Assembly (NCBI GenBank): GCA_903831485.1
Contig: CAIKXW010000144.1
Span: forward strand, 1 to 7,006
Source of the DNA: an uncultured Alphaproteobacteria bacterium
GTDB lineage: Bacteria; Pseudomonadota; Alphaproteobacteria; Caulobacterales; Hyphomonadaceae
DNA length: 7,006 bases
Reading direction: 5' to 3'
Position numbers and translations under genes: made by a program
Notes under the pieces: model-generated
What the model saw: the letters and a program-made list of their open reading frames with translations, nothing else
What the model was told of the DNA's origin: nothing
Database searches by the model: none
Part shown: one piece after another, positions 1 to 6,119 of the stretch
Position numbering within the stretch: position 1 is the first letter of the stretch
Layout: each line of letters opens with the position of its first letter

Positions 1-278
1 GCCACCCGGATGCGCTCGTTCACGCGTATGAGATGGGGCGAGGTGAAGACATGCACTTTCAGCCCGGCCGCCTCCGCCATCGCACGGATGAAGGCGCCGG
101 TAGACCCCTTGCCATTGGTACCGGTCAGATGGATCGCCGGCGGCAGGCGATCCTGCGGGTCGCCCAGCGCCACCAGGGCCTTGCGGATATGCGCAGTCCC
201 CCACGCCGGCGACACGCGGCCGGCGCTGTTGTCACGAAAGCGCGCCAGTTCGGCTGAAACCATCGGCGAGTCGGCCAC
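1..278 (-). CDS. folC: Bifunctional folylpolyglutamate/dihydrofolate synthase, N-terminal part (partial)
   Basis: FolC is a cytoplasmic enzyme that adds glutamate to dihydropteroate and to folates, using ATP. About 92 residues are visible; the rest runs off the left edge. The Mur-ligase-type P-loop GTNGKGST is at residues 53-60, followed by the FolC-typical stretch HVFTSPHLIRVNERIR at about 76-91, where SPHL and ERI are family hallmarks. I chose the GTG at 278 as start because AGGA lies 6 bases upstream (285-288). An in-frame ATG at 263 is the alternative and would begin the protein MVSAELARF. The gene lies 94 bases downstream of an unrelated lipoprotein gene, not directly after accD as is usual in alphaproteobacteria. 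A hairpin in that gap suggests folC may need its own promoter. Identity is secure; the exact start is less so. Confidence 0.93.
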   Translation of the reverse strand, partial: MADSPMVSAELARFRDNSAGRVSPAWGTAHIRKALVALGDPQDRLPPAIHLTGTNGKGSTGAFIRAMAEAAGLKVHVFTSPHLIRVNERIRV

Positions 279-328
279 GTGACGTCCTGTTCCGCTCCAT
301 AGGAATGGCAGCAGATAGTGCGGCGCGG

Positions 329-355
329 CGCAGGCGAAAACCGCTTTCGCCTGCG
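329..355 (-). terminator. Hairpin between the lipoprotein gene and folC, possible terminator
   Basis: An 11-bp perfect inverted repeat (329-339 pairs with 345-355; left arm CGCAGGCGAAA) encloses a 5-base loop. It begins 17 bases after the lipoprotein stop codon on the minus strand and 51 bases before the folC start. Position and strength fit a terminator for the lipoprotein gene, but no T-run follows on either strand, so intrinsic termination is uncertain. It could instead stabilise the mRNA end. Confidence 0.45.
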
Positions 356-372
356 GCGGATGGCGTCGGTCG

Positions 373-879
373 CTAGCGCAGGCCGTTGATCTGCGCGCAT
401 GTGGTGGCGAACATGTCGAACGCGCCCGTTTCGTTGGGCTCGCCGCCGCGCTCCTGTTCGCCATCCTGATTGGCGACCACAAGGCGCGCATTGTTGGCCA
501 TCATCACGGCAGTCACCGTGTCCGCATTTGCCGGCAGCAGGTAGACCGGACTGTACTTGTCCCTCTCCTCCTTCACCGCCGTCGCATCGACCGTCACGGG
601 AAAGGACTTGTCGCCGAAATGAACGATCGCATTGTCGAACGGCCCTTCCTTCTCCCACGCCGGCGCGAAGGAAATCCGCATCACGCCTTTCGCCTCTTCG
701 CACGCAATGCTGAGACCATCGCCGCCAAACGCAAGCGTGAGGGCCGGCGACGCGCTCAGATCCCATGCCATCGGTGCGGCGCCATCGTCAGGACCTGCGG
801 TTTCCGCCACGGGCGCTGCCGCCGGCTGGCACGCACTCAGTCCGGCAATGGCGACAAGCGCGAGCACATTCCTTTTCAT
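373..879 (-). CDS. Putative lipoprotein of unknown function
   Basis: This 168-residue protein begins with a lipoprotein signal peptide: a basic MKR start, a hydrophobic stretch at 4-14, and a lipobox LSAC with the lipidated cysteine at 17. An Ala/Pro-rich linker follows (19-37), so it is expected to be membrane-anchored on the periplasmic side. The rest looks like a small beta-rich domain with two further cysteines, C60 in SIACEEA and C161 in ATTCAQ, which could form a disulfide. I do not recognise the family. The ATG at 879 has a G-rich stretch (GGGGTGG) just upstream. It is divergently transcribed from the alpha/beta-hydrolase lipoprotein, with 228 bases between the two starts, and is followed by a hairpin and then folC. 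The signal peptide and coding status are well supported; no function can be assigned. Confidence 0.85.
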   Translation of the reverse strand: MKRNVLALVAIAGLSACQPAAAPVAETAGPDDGAAPMAWDLSASPALTLAFGGDGLSIACEEAKGVMRISFAPAWEKEGPFDNAIVHFGDKSFPVTVDATAVKEERDKYSPVYLLPANADTVTAVMMANNARLVVANQDGEQERGGEPNETGAFDMFATTCAQINGLR

Positions 880-1107
880 GGTCCACCCCGTGCATTCATC
901 TTCGACGCTTCGATCCGTAAGGCATTGCGCATGTCCGCGCCAGTTGTCGCCGTCACGGCCGGCGCGCTGGGATGAACATCACCCAAACGTTTGCCGCGTT
1001 CCGTGGCGGCGCCCTATGGATTGCGGAGGCAACATGCGATCCGTTCGGCGTTCGGTGCGTAAGCTCGCATGCGATACCACTGCAGGATCAGAAACGGGAC
1101 ATCGATC
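880..1107. promoter_or_regulatory. Divergent intergenic region between two lipoprotein genes
   Basis: These 228 bases separate two genes that start in opposite directions, so promoters for both should lie here. I cannot point to a convincing -35/-10 pair; alphaproteobacterial promoters are often degenerate. The only structure I see is a perfect 10-bp palindrome TCGCATGCGA (1065-1074). It overlaps the second copy of a direct repeat CATGCGAT (1033-1040 and 1068-1075), 35 bases apart. Just before the plus-strand gene is GGGA at 1096-1099, 8 bases from the ATG at 1108, a plausible ribosome binding site. The short reading frame opening at 972 shows no protein-like features. Confidence 0.4.
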
Positions 1108-2241
1108 ATGACCGCACAATCCATCCGCGGCCCCTTCGCCATCGCCGCCCTTGCCGCAGCAGTTGTGCTCGGAGCATGCGCAAGCGCGCCTGCGGAAACG
1201 TCGCCGCCCGTCTATACGGAGCGTGGGCCGCATGAGGTCGGCGTCCTGACACTCAGCCTCAGCGACCGCAAGGTCGAGGTCTATTACCCTGCCGCTGCCG
1301 GCGCCGCGCAAGGCCGGACCAACGACGTCTACCTGCAGACAGAGCCCGTGCCCCCCATGCTCGCCGGCATGCTGAAGCGCATCCCGGACACCGTGGACCT
1401 GAAAGTCACTATCCCCGCCTTCCGCGATGCGCCCGCTGCCAGCGGGGCAGCCTACCCGCTCGTCATGGTCTCGCACGGCGCCGGCGGCTGGCGCAGCGGC
1501 CATGGCAACCTGCTGTCGGGCATTGCAAGCTGGGGCTTCGTCGTCGCCTCGGTCGACTTCAACGAATACGGCTTCGCCTCCTTCGCCTCCCCCGGCGCCC
1601 GCGACATGAATGCGCGCCGCACTGCAAGCGCTGCAGCTCTCGACGCCGCGCTCGACCTTATGACAAAGGCCAACGCCGAAGGTCCGTTGAAGGGCCTGGT
1701 CAACACATCATCCATCGGCGCCGTCGGACACTCGGCGGGCGGCGGCACGATGTTCGCCGCGATCGACAATCCCCGCATCGACAGCATCATTGGCTGGGCG
1801 CCCGTGCCGCCGCAGGGGCCAGGCGCAACGCCCAAGCCAACCATGATCATCGCCGCCGAGATCGACTCAGGCATCTCGGTGGCGTCCCTGACATCCGCCT
1901 ATGACAAGCTCAACGGGCCCAAGCGTCTCGTGACAATCCCGCGCATGGGCCATAACGCCTTCAGCGACTCCTGCCTGTCGATCCAGAGCGGCAACGACCT
2001 CATCTCCGCTGTGAAACAGATTGGCCTGCCAGTCCCGGCTGGGCTTCTCGATCTCGCCCAGAATGGCTGCCGCCCCGGAGACCTCGATACGAAAACGGGT
2101 TGGGCGTTGATCCAGCACATCACCGTCGCCCAGCTGCGCACAAGCCTCGGCGTGCCTGGCGCCGCGCCGATCATCACCACCGACCTCGGCCCGGCCTACA
2201 AGGACGCGTCGTTCGAGGTGCGGGAAGTGACGTCGCCGTAG
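1108..2241 (+). CDS. Alpha/beta-hydrolase lipoprotein (PAF-acetylhydrolase/chlorophyllase-like)
   Basis: This 377-residue protein is a probable envelope-anchored serine hydrolase. A signal peptide (1-23) ends in a lipobox LGAC with the lipidated cysteine at 24. The hydrolase fold shows an N-terminal strand VEVYYPAA, an oxyanion-type motif SHGAGG at 122-127, the nucleophile elbow GHSAGG with Ser209, a likely acid in AAEID (Asp253), and the base in GHNAF (His282). This layout resembles bacterial PAF-acetylhydrolase-like and dienelactone-hydrolase-like enzymes. The substrate cannot be told, though a carboxylic ester is likely. Cys289 and Cys321 could form a disulfide. The frame is open 39 bases further upstream, but the ATG at 1108 gives the clean signal peptide and has GGGA 8 bases before it. 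It is the only plus-strand gene here, converging on accD with a terminator hairpin between them, and sits in the gap between accD and folC. Confidence 0.9.
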   Translation: MTAQSIRGPFAIAALAAAVVLGACASAPAETSPPVYTERGPHEVGVLTLSLSDRKVEVYYPAAAGAAQGRTNDVYLQTEPVPPMLAGMLKRIPDTVDLKVTIPAFRDAPAASGAAYPLVMVSHGAGGWRSGHGNLLSGIASWGFVVASVDFNEYGFASFASPGARDMNARRTASAAALDAALDLMTKANAEGPLKGLVNTSSIGAVGHSAGGGTMFAAIDNPRIDSIIGWAPVPPQGPGATPKPTMIIAAEIDSGISVASLTSAYDKLNGPKRLVTIPRMGHNAFSDSCLSIQSGNDLISAVKQIGLPVPAGLLDLAQNGCRPGDLDTKTGWALIQHITVAQLRTSLGVPGAAPIITTDLGPAYKDASFEVREVTSP

Positions 2242-2264
2242 CTGGCTCCAACCCACAAAACAAA

Positions 2265-2290
2265 TGCGGCGCTCCTTTCGGAGCGCCGCA
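2265..2290 (-). terminator. Strong hairpin terminator after accD, possibly bidirectional
   Basis: An 11-bp perfect stem (2265-2275 with 2280-2290; left arm TGCGGCGCTCC) has a 4-base loop. It lies 22 bases past the accD stop and 23 bases past the stop of the convergent hydrolase gene. On the minus strand the stem is followed by the T-rich ATTTGTTTTGTGG, a good intrinsic terminator for trpA-accD. On the plus strand no T-run follows, so use in that direction is less certain. Confidence 0.85.
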
Positions 2291-2312
2291 CCAGGATCTC
2301 GAAACCGGAAAA

Positions 2313-3206
2313 CTACTTCGCGGCAACCTGCTCGACCACCTTCGCGCGCTTCGGGCGCGAGGACGGCATCAGCATTCCGAGGATCGCGCCAATGGTCGGC
2401 GTCATTTCCTTGCGGTGGCAGACGATGTCCACCATCCCGCGCTCGCGCAGGAATTCCGAACGCTGGAAGCCTTCCGGCAATTTCTCGCGGATGGTCGCCT
2501 CGATCACGCGCGGTCCGGTGAAGGCCAGCTGCGCGCCGGGCTCGGCAATCTGCACGTCGCCAAGCATCGCGTATGACGCCAGCACGCCGCCCGACGTCGG
2601 ATCCGACAGCACGACGATGTAGGGAAGCTTCGCGCGCTTCACGTCCTGGATGGCCAGCACTGTGCGCGGCATCTGCATCAGCGCGAACGAAGACTCCTGC
2701 ATCCGCGCGCCGCCCGAAGCGGTGACCACGATCAGCGCCGCCTTGCGCGCCACAGCCGTCTCTGCAGCCTTGATGAAGGCCTCGCCCGCCGCCATGCCCA
2801 GCGATCCGCCCATGAAGGCAAAATCCTGCACGAGGATCACGGCCTTGCGTCCATTGATGTCGCCATAGGCGGCCACCATGCAGTCCTCGCGGCCCGTCTT
2901 GGCTTTCGCAGCCTTGAGACGATCCGTGTACCGCTTGTCGTCCTTGAATTTCAGCGGGTCCTTCATGACCGGCGGCATCGCGATCTCGGTCCAGAGGCCG
3001 CCGTCGAACATGTACTGGAAGCGCTGCTCCGGACTGATCCGCAGGTGCGCGCCAGCCGGCGTCACCCAGTAGGAGCTCTCGAGTTCCTGCCGGTACACCA
3101 GCTCGCCGGTTTTCGGGCACTTCACCCAGAGGTTGTCACCCTCTGTGTCCTCACGCTTGGCGAAGATCGACTTCAGCCCGGGAGGAAGGTTCGTCAGCCA
3201 GTTCAA
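2313..3206 (-). CDS. accD: Acetyl-CoA carboxylase carboxyltransferase subunit beta
   Basis: AccD pairs with AccA to form the carboxyltransferase that moves CO2 from carboxybiotin to acetyl-CoA, giving malonyl-CoA for fatty acid synthesis. The protein has 297 residues. The N-terminal MNWLTN resembles alphaproteobacterial AccD. The crotonase-type core includes FMGGSLGMAAGEA (131-143), TASGGARMQE (162-171), LSDPTSGGVLASYAMLGD (200-217) and the C-terminal KLPEGFQRSEFL (242-253). The N-terminal zinc ribbon is degenerate: Cys30 remains, but the other three positions are Thr33, Thr49 and Gly52. Rhizobium-type AccD, as I recall it, also lacks these cysteines, so this looks like a lineage trait. The start is TTG at 3206, supported by GGAG 6 bases upstream (3213-3216); no nearby in-frame ATG fits. 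The gene begins 11 bases after the trpA stop, suggesting translational coupling, and a strong hairpin follows it. Confidence 0.97.
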   Translation of the reverse strand: MNWLTNLPPGLKSIFAKREDTEGDNLWVKCPKTGELVYRQELESSYWVTPAGAHLRISPEQRFQYMFDGGLWTEIAMPPVMKDPLKFKDDKRYTDRLKAAKAKTGREDCMVAAYGDINGRKAVILVQDFAFMGGSLGMAAGEAFIKAAETAVARKAALIVVTASGGARMQESSFALMQMPRTVLAIQDVKRAKLPYIVVLSDPTSGGVLASYAMLGDVQIAEPGAQLAFTGPRVIEATIREKLPEGFQRSEFLRERGMVDIVCHRKEMTPTIGAILGMLMPSSRPKRAKVVEQVAAK

Positions 3207-3212
3207 TGAACG

Positions 3213-3216
3213 CTCC
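3213..3216 (-). promoter_or_regulatory. Ribosome binding site that fixes the TTG start of accD
   Basis: On the minus strand GGAG lies between the trpA stop (3218-3220) and the accD TTG (3206-3204), 6 bases before the latter. It is only one base past the trpA stop, so ribosomes ending trpA would cover it. No ATG is available at this spacing, which makes TTG the most likely start. Confidence 0.75.
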
Positions 3217-3217
3217 G

Positions 3218-4042
3218 TTAGATACGCGCCGAGGCTATGGCGTTTGACAGTGACTTTGCAACCACACTTATGGACTTGACAGCGGAAGAAGGATCGCCTT
3301 GCTCCACCGCCTCCCGCACCAGCTCGACCAGCGCCGAGCCGACCACCACCCCGTCAGAAATTCTTGCGAAAACAGCCGCCTGCTCCGGCGTACGGACGCC
3401 AAATCCAACCGCCACTGGTAGGTTGGAAATACGGCGCGCCTGTTCAACCCCGGCGCTGATATCCGTTGTCGCGCCGACACCCGCGCCTGTGACCCCGGCG
3501 ACCGAGACGTAATAGACAAACCCCGAGGACCCTTCGGCGACCGTGGCCATGCGCTTCTCGGTGGTGGTCGGCGTCGCCAGGCGGATCACCGCCAGCCCAT
3601 GCGCCTCAAGCTCCCGGCGCAGCGGGCCATCCTCTTCCGGCGGCAGGTCCACAGTGATCACGCCGTCAACTCCGGCTTCGGCCGCCGACTTCGCAAACGC
3701 GGCGACCCCCATCCTGTGAATGGGATTGGCGTATCCCATGACGATCAGAGGTGTGGTCGAATTCTCCGCCCGAAAGCGTTTCGCAATGGTTAACGTGTCC
3801 TTAAGCGTGGTCCCGGCCGCCAGCGACCGCAGCGCCGCCTTCTGGATCGCCGGACCATCCGCCATGGGATCAGTAAAGGGCGCGCCCAGCTCGATGATGT
3901 CGGCCCCGGCCTCAGCCAGCGCCTTGATGTTGTTGAAACTTCCCTCGATGTCCGGATCGCCCGCCATCAGATAGCCGACGAAAGCGGCGCGGCCCTGCGC
4001 ACGGCAGGCGGCAAAGGTTGCGGTGATGCGGTCAGCAGTCAT
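3218..4042 (-). CDS. trpA: Tryptophan synthase alpha subunit
   Basis: TrpA cleaves indole-3-glycerol phosphate to indole and glyceraldehyde 3-phosphate, and indole is channelled to TrpB. The 274-residue length is typical. Catalytic residues are visible: Glu51 in IELGAPFTDPMADG (equivalent to Glu49 of the enteric enzyme) and Asp62 (equivalent to Asp60). The flexible loop/strand motif GFVYYVSVAGVTG is at 174-186, and phosphate-binding segments VGFGVRTPEQ (212-221) and VVGSALV (233-239) follow. The ATG at 4042 is chosen because the family N-terminus begins here. No good Shine-Dalgarno precedes it (the upstream bases are C-rich), and the frame stays open upstream. accD follows after 11 bases. Unusually, the gene directly upstream is not trpB but an ApbE-DUF2271 fusion, 171 bases away. 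A CtrA-type box lies inside the gene at 3786-3804. Confidence 0.97.
   Translation of the reverse strand: MTADRITATFAACRAQGRAAFVGYLMAGDPDIEGSFNNIKALAEAGADIIELGAPFTDPMADGPAIQKAALRSLAAGTTLKDTLTIAKRFRAENSTTPLIVMGYANPIHRMGVAAFAKSAAEAGVDGVITVDLPPEEDGPLRRELEAHGLAVIRLATPTTTEKRMATVAEGSSGFVYYVSVAGVTGAGVGATTDISAGVEQARRISNLPVAVGFGVRTPEQAAVFARISDGVVVGSALVELVREAVEQGDPSSAVKSISVVAKSLSNAIASARI
3786..3804 (-). promoter_or_regulatory. CtrA-type box inside trpA
   Basis: Read on the minus strand, 3804 to 3786 is TTAA, seven bases (GGACACG), then TTAACCAT. This matches the full binding-site pattern of the alphaproteobacterial cell-cycle regulator CtrA, TTAA-N7-TTAAC with a CAT extension. Reading by eye I found no other TTAA in the window. 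The site lies in codons 80-86 of trpA and includes a TTA leucine codon, unusual in DNA this GC-rich. The match is exact; that it binds a protein is inference. Confidence 0.35.
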
Positions 4043-4213
4043 TGGGGGGAAATGCTTTGGGTCGGGCCTGAGCTGTTGCAGCGCTGGTCTGGGGCGAGGC
4101 CCCGAAGCAAGGCGGCTGATATACCGGAAAACCGCCCCTCGACCTACCCCCAGAGTCGCTTCCTGTTGCCGCACTGCAACAAAGCGGGAACAAACGACCC
4201 TGAGGCCGTCTGA
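4043..4213 (-). other. trpA leader and ApbE-trpA intergenic gap
   Basis: This 171-base gap on the minus strand follows the ApbE-DUF2271 stop and precedes trpA. It contains several short inverted repeats: GTTGC/GCAAC around 4164-4179, GGCGG/CCGCC at 4111-4136 flanking a TATATC hexamer, and GGGGC/GCCCC at 4091-4103. None is followed by a T-run, so I see no clear intrinsic terminator. No run of tryptophan codons indicates an attenuator leader peptide. A promoter for trpA-accD may lie here, but I cannot assign one. Confidence 0.3.
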
Positions 4214-5701
4214 TCAGAATTTCTGGAACGAGACTTCCAGCCCGCCATTGTCCGGCTGCATCGGCAGCGCCTGCTCGAACACGCGCGGCTGCGAGAAATC
4301 CATCTCCAGCTGCCGGTGGGAATGCCCTCCCCCTTCCCTGCTGGTCTCGACATTGATCCTGTAGCGGCCCGGCGGCACGGGGCGCCCATCATCATCCACC
4401 CCATCCCAGTAGACCTTGTAGGTCCCCGACCCACGCGTCGACAGCGAGCGCGCAAACAGCGTGTCCAGCTTCGCGCGGTTCAGCCGCCACCAGACATGAT
4501 TGCCCTCGTGCCACTCCTTGTAACGCCCCACCATGAACAGCGTGCGCACCGGCTTGTTGTCCATGTCGCTCACCCAGATCGCAACATAGGGCGAGCGAAA
4601 CGCAATCTCGCGACGCATGTTCTTCGGCGGCGCGGTGAAGGTGACGTTGGCATACCACCCGTCCTTCCACAGCGTCGGCGCACTGGTCCCCTGAACCTTC
4701 TGCGGCGCATACTCGATCCATTGCGGCGACGCCTCGCCACGCTGCTGTCCCAGCCACGTCACACCGCCGGGCAGCGTCACGCGCGCTGACATTCCCTTCA
4801 CCCGCGCCATGCACGCCGCAGCCTCCGAGGGCGACAGCACCAGCATCGCCGTCGCCAGCGCATCAGCCGCCATCGCGCTCGGCCCCACGGCCGTTGCAGA
4901 CCGCCAGTGCGGCACGGGCCAGCCCGTGCGCGGATCAAGTGTCGCGCTGATCATGTCAGCGCCAACCTGTCGGTCGCGCGGACCACAGCCCGAGGTCGCA
5001 ACAGCGCCCTCCGACATCGCAAACGCACCGCACGCAGGCGCATTGTCGAAAGGCGACAGCGGTTGCGGCAATTCAATCCGCCAGTCGCCCTCGCCCGCGC
5101 ACCGCACATCCCCACCGACATCCACCATCGCGCGCAACACGCCCGGTACAGCCATGGCTGCTTCCAGGGCGCGATCCACAATGTAGCCCTTGGCAATCCC
5201 GTCGAAATCGAAACGCACAATCTCAGGCCGCGTGATCGTCCGCGTCCCGGCATCCAGCGCCATCTCCGCCGCGGCAATCTCATCCGCCAGCGTCTGCATA
5301 ACCGCCCGATCAAGCAGGCGATCGCCAACGCCGCGCCATTGTTCCAGCAACACGCCAAGCCGGCCGCTATAGGCGCCCTCGCTCAAGACGCGCCAATGCT
5401 CCGCCGCAACCACCAGGTCGAAAAGATCGCCTGACACCTGCATCACGCGCGAAGCATTCAGCCGCGAAAGCTCGCTGTCCGGCTCGCGCCAGTTGAACAC
5501 CCGGTCCAGCCGGTCGATCTCGACCCGCGCCGCACATGCCGCCCGATAGGCAACGTCCTGCGAGCCAGCATCGACGACCACATTCAGCCGCGTGCCCAGC
5601 ACGCACGGATCGTGAAACACGTAACCGCCGCCAGCCTGCAGCGCCGCAGCCGCCTGCGCCTCAACCAGTTCAACATTGGGAATGTCGGAGACCGGCAGCA
5701 T
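4214..5701 (-). CDS. ApbE-like FAD:protein FMN transferase fused to a DUF2271 domain
   Basis: The 495-residue protein has two parts. Residues about 26-320 match ApbE, which attaches FMN from FAD to a threonine of target flavoproteins using Mg2+: VLGTRLNV at 34-41, DSELSRLNAS (75-84), DFDGIAKGYIVD (165-176), VDVGGDV (193-199), VATSG (234-238), LDPRTGWPV (255-263) and MAADALATAM (277-286) with a probable metal-ligand Asp280. The usual histidine three residues before the Asp of HxxDPxTG is alanine here (Ala253). Residues about 345-495 match DUF2271, with WVSDMDNKPVRTLF, WHEGNHVWWRLNR and a FlgD-like YKVYWDGVDDDGRPVPPGRYRI. DUF2271 proteins are usually periplasmic and occur near ApbE and PepSY proteins. 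No signal peptide is visible: the ATG at 5701 is the most upstream start, giving MLPVSDIPNVELVEAQ. It follows the GFA gene by 7 bases without a clear Shine-Dalgarno, so coupling is likely. Confidence 0.88.
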   Translation of the reverse strand: MLPVSDIPNVELVEAQAAAALQAGGGYVFHDPCVLGTRLNVVVDAGSQDVAYRAACAARVEIDRLDRVFNWREPDSELSRLNASRVMQVSGDLFDLVVAAEHWRVLSEGAYSGRLGVLLEQWRGVGDRLLDRAVMQTLADEIAAAEMALDAGTRTITRPEIVRFDFDGIAKGYIVDRALEAAMAVPGVLRAMVDVGGDVRCAGEGDWRIELPQPLSPFDNAPACGAFAMSEGAVATSGCGPRDRQVGADMISATLDPRTGWPVPHWRSATAVGPSAMAADALATAMLVLSPSEAAACMARVKGMSARVTLPGGVTWLGQQRGEASPQWIEYAPQKVQGTSAPTLWKDGWYANVTFTAPPKNMRREIAFRSPYVAIWVSDMDNKPVRTLFMVGRYKEWHEGNHVWWRLNRAKLDTLFARSLSTRGSGTYKVYWDGVDDDGRPVPPGRYRINVETSREGGGHSHRQLEMDFSQPRVFEQALPMQPDNGGLEVSFQKF

Positions 5702-5708
5702 GGCGTCG

Positions 5709-6059
5709 CTACAGGTTCGCGCCGTCGAACGCCTGGATCTCGAGCTGGTCGAGATCGATGTCCGGCACGCAGCGCAGGTTCACCGCCACCATGCGATTGC
5801 CATCCGGCGCCACGCCCGACCCATGTGTCGAGATCCCGCAATTGGCGCAGAAGTAATGACTGATCGTCTGCTTGCCGAACAGGTAGGTCGAAACGTCCCT
5901 TTGCGGCGTCGTCAGCCGAAAGTTTTCCGGCGTCGTGATGGCGAGCATGTTGCCCGACCTGCGGCAGTAGGAGCAGTTGCACACAAGCGCGCCGCCGAAC
6001 GTGCCCGTCACCTCGAACGCGACCTGCCCGCAATGGCAAGACCCGGCATGTGTGGACAT
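5709..6059 (-). CDS. GFA/CENP-V family zinc-binding protein
   Basis: This 116-residue protein carries the GFA (glutathione-dependent formaldehyde-activating enzyme-like) zinc fold. The cysteines are in the expected pattern: CHCG at 8-11, CNCSYC at 27-32 and CANCG at 71-75, giving seven cysteines for a structural and a second zinc site. STHGSG and a hydrophobic VAVNLRCVPDIDL follow, as in the family. Enzymatic roles are poorly established for most members, so formaldehyde chemistry should not be assumed. The ATG at 6059 is chosen because GGGAG lies 6 bases upstream (6066-6070) and the zinc motif begins directly after it; a start at 6119 would add 20 residues with no family match. It is probably cytoplasmic. 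It lies 60 bases after the small lipoprotein gene and 7 bases before the ApbE-DUF2271 gene, consistent with one operon. Confidence 0.9.
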   Translation of the reverse strand: MSTHAGSCHCGQVAFEVTGTFGGALVCNCSYCRRSGNMLAITTPENFRLTTPQRDVSTYLFGKQTISHYFCANCGISTHGSGVAPDGNRMVAVNLRCVPDIDLDQLEIQAFDGANL

Positions 6060-6119
6060 CGCGCGCTCCCGTTCAGTCCTGCCCTTGTGCCTCCAAGGCA
6101 TCCAGACGGAAAGCCTCAA

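Noticed and set aside
125..766. 213-codon minus-strand open frame over the lipoprotein and folC start
   Set aside because: It overlaps, in a different frame, a lipoprotein with a clear signal peptide and the FolC N-terminus; its translation is Arg/Cys-rich without motifs.
972..1235. Small plus-strand open frame starting in the divergent intergenic region
   Set aside because: No ribosome site or domain is seen, and most of it overlaps the hydrolase signal-peptide region in another frame.
1867..3120. 417-codon minus-strand open frame overlapping accD and the hydrolase gene
   Set aside because: It is out of frame with accD and antisense to the hydrolase; its translation is Arg/Gly/Ala-rich with no recognisable domain, whereas both genes it overlaps have clear family motifs.
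3244..3272. TTGACA on the plus strand near the end of trpA, as a possible antisense promoter
   Set aside because: The hexamer is a perfect -35, but no acceptable -10 lies 16-18 bases downstream (best about half matched), and it is inside coding sequence.
4091..4103. GGGGC-GAG-GCCCC hairpin as terminator of the ApbE-DUF2271 transcript
   Set aside because: The stem is only 5 bp with a 3-base loop and no T-run follows on the minus strand.
4111..4136. TATATC within a GGCGG/CCGCC inverted repeat as a trpA promoter or operator
   Set aside because: No matching -35 at normal spacing and only a 5-bp repeat with a long loop; kept only as a remark on the leader region.
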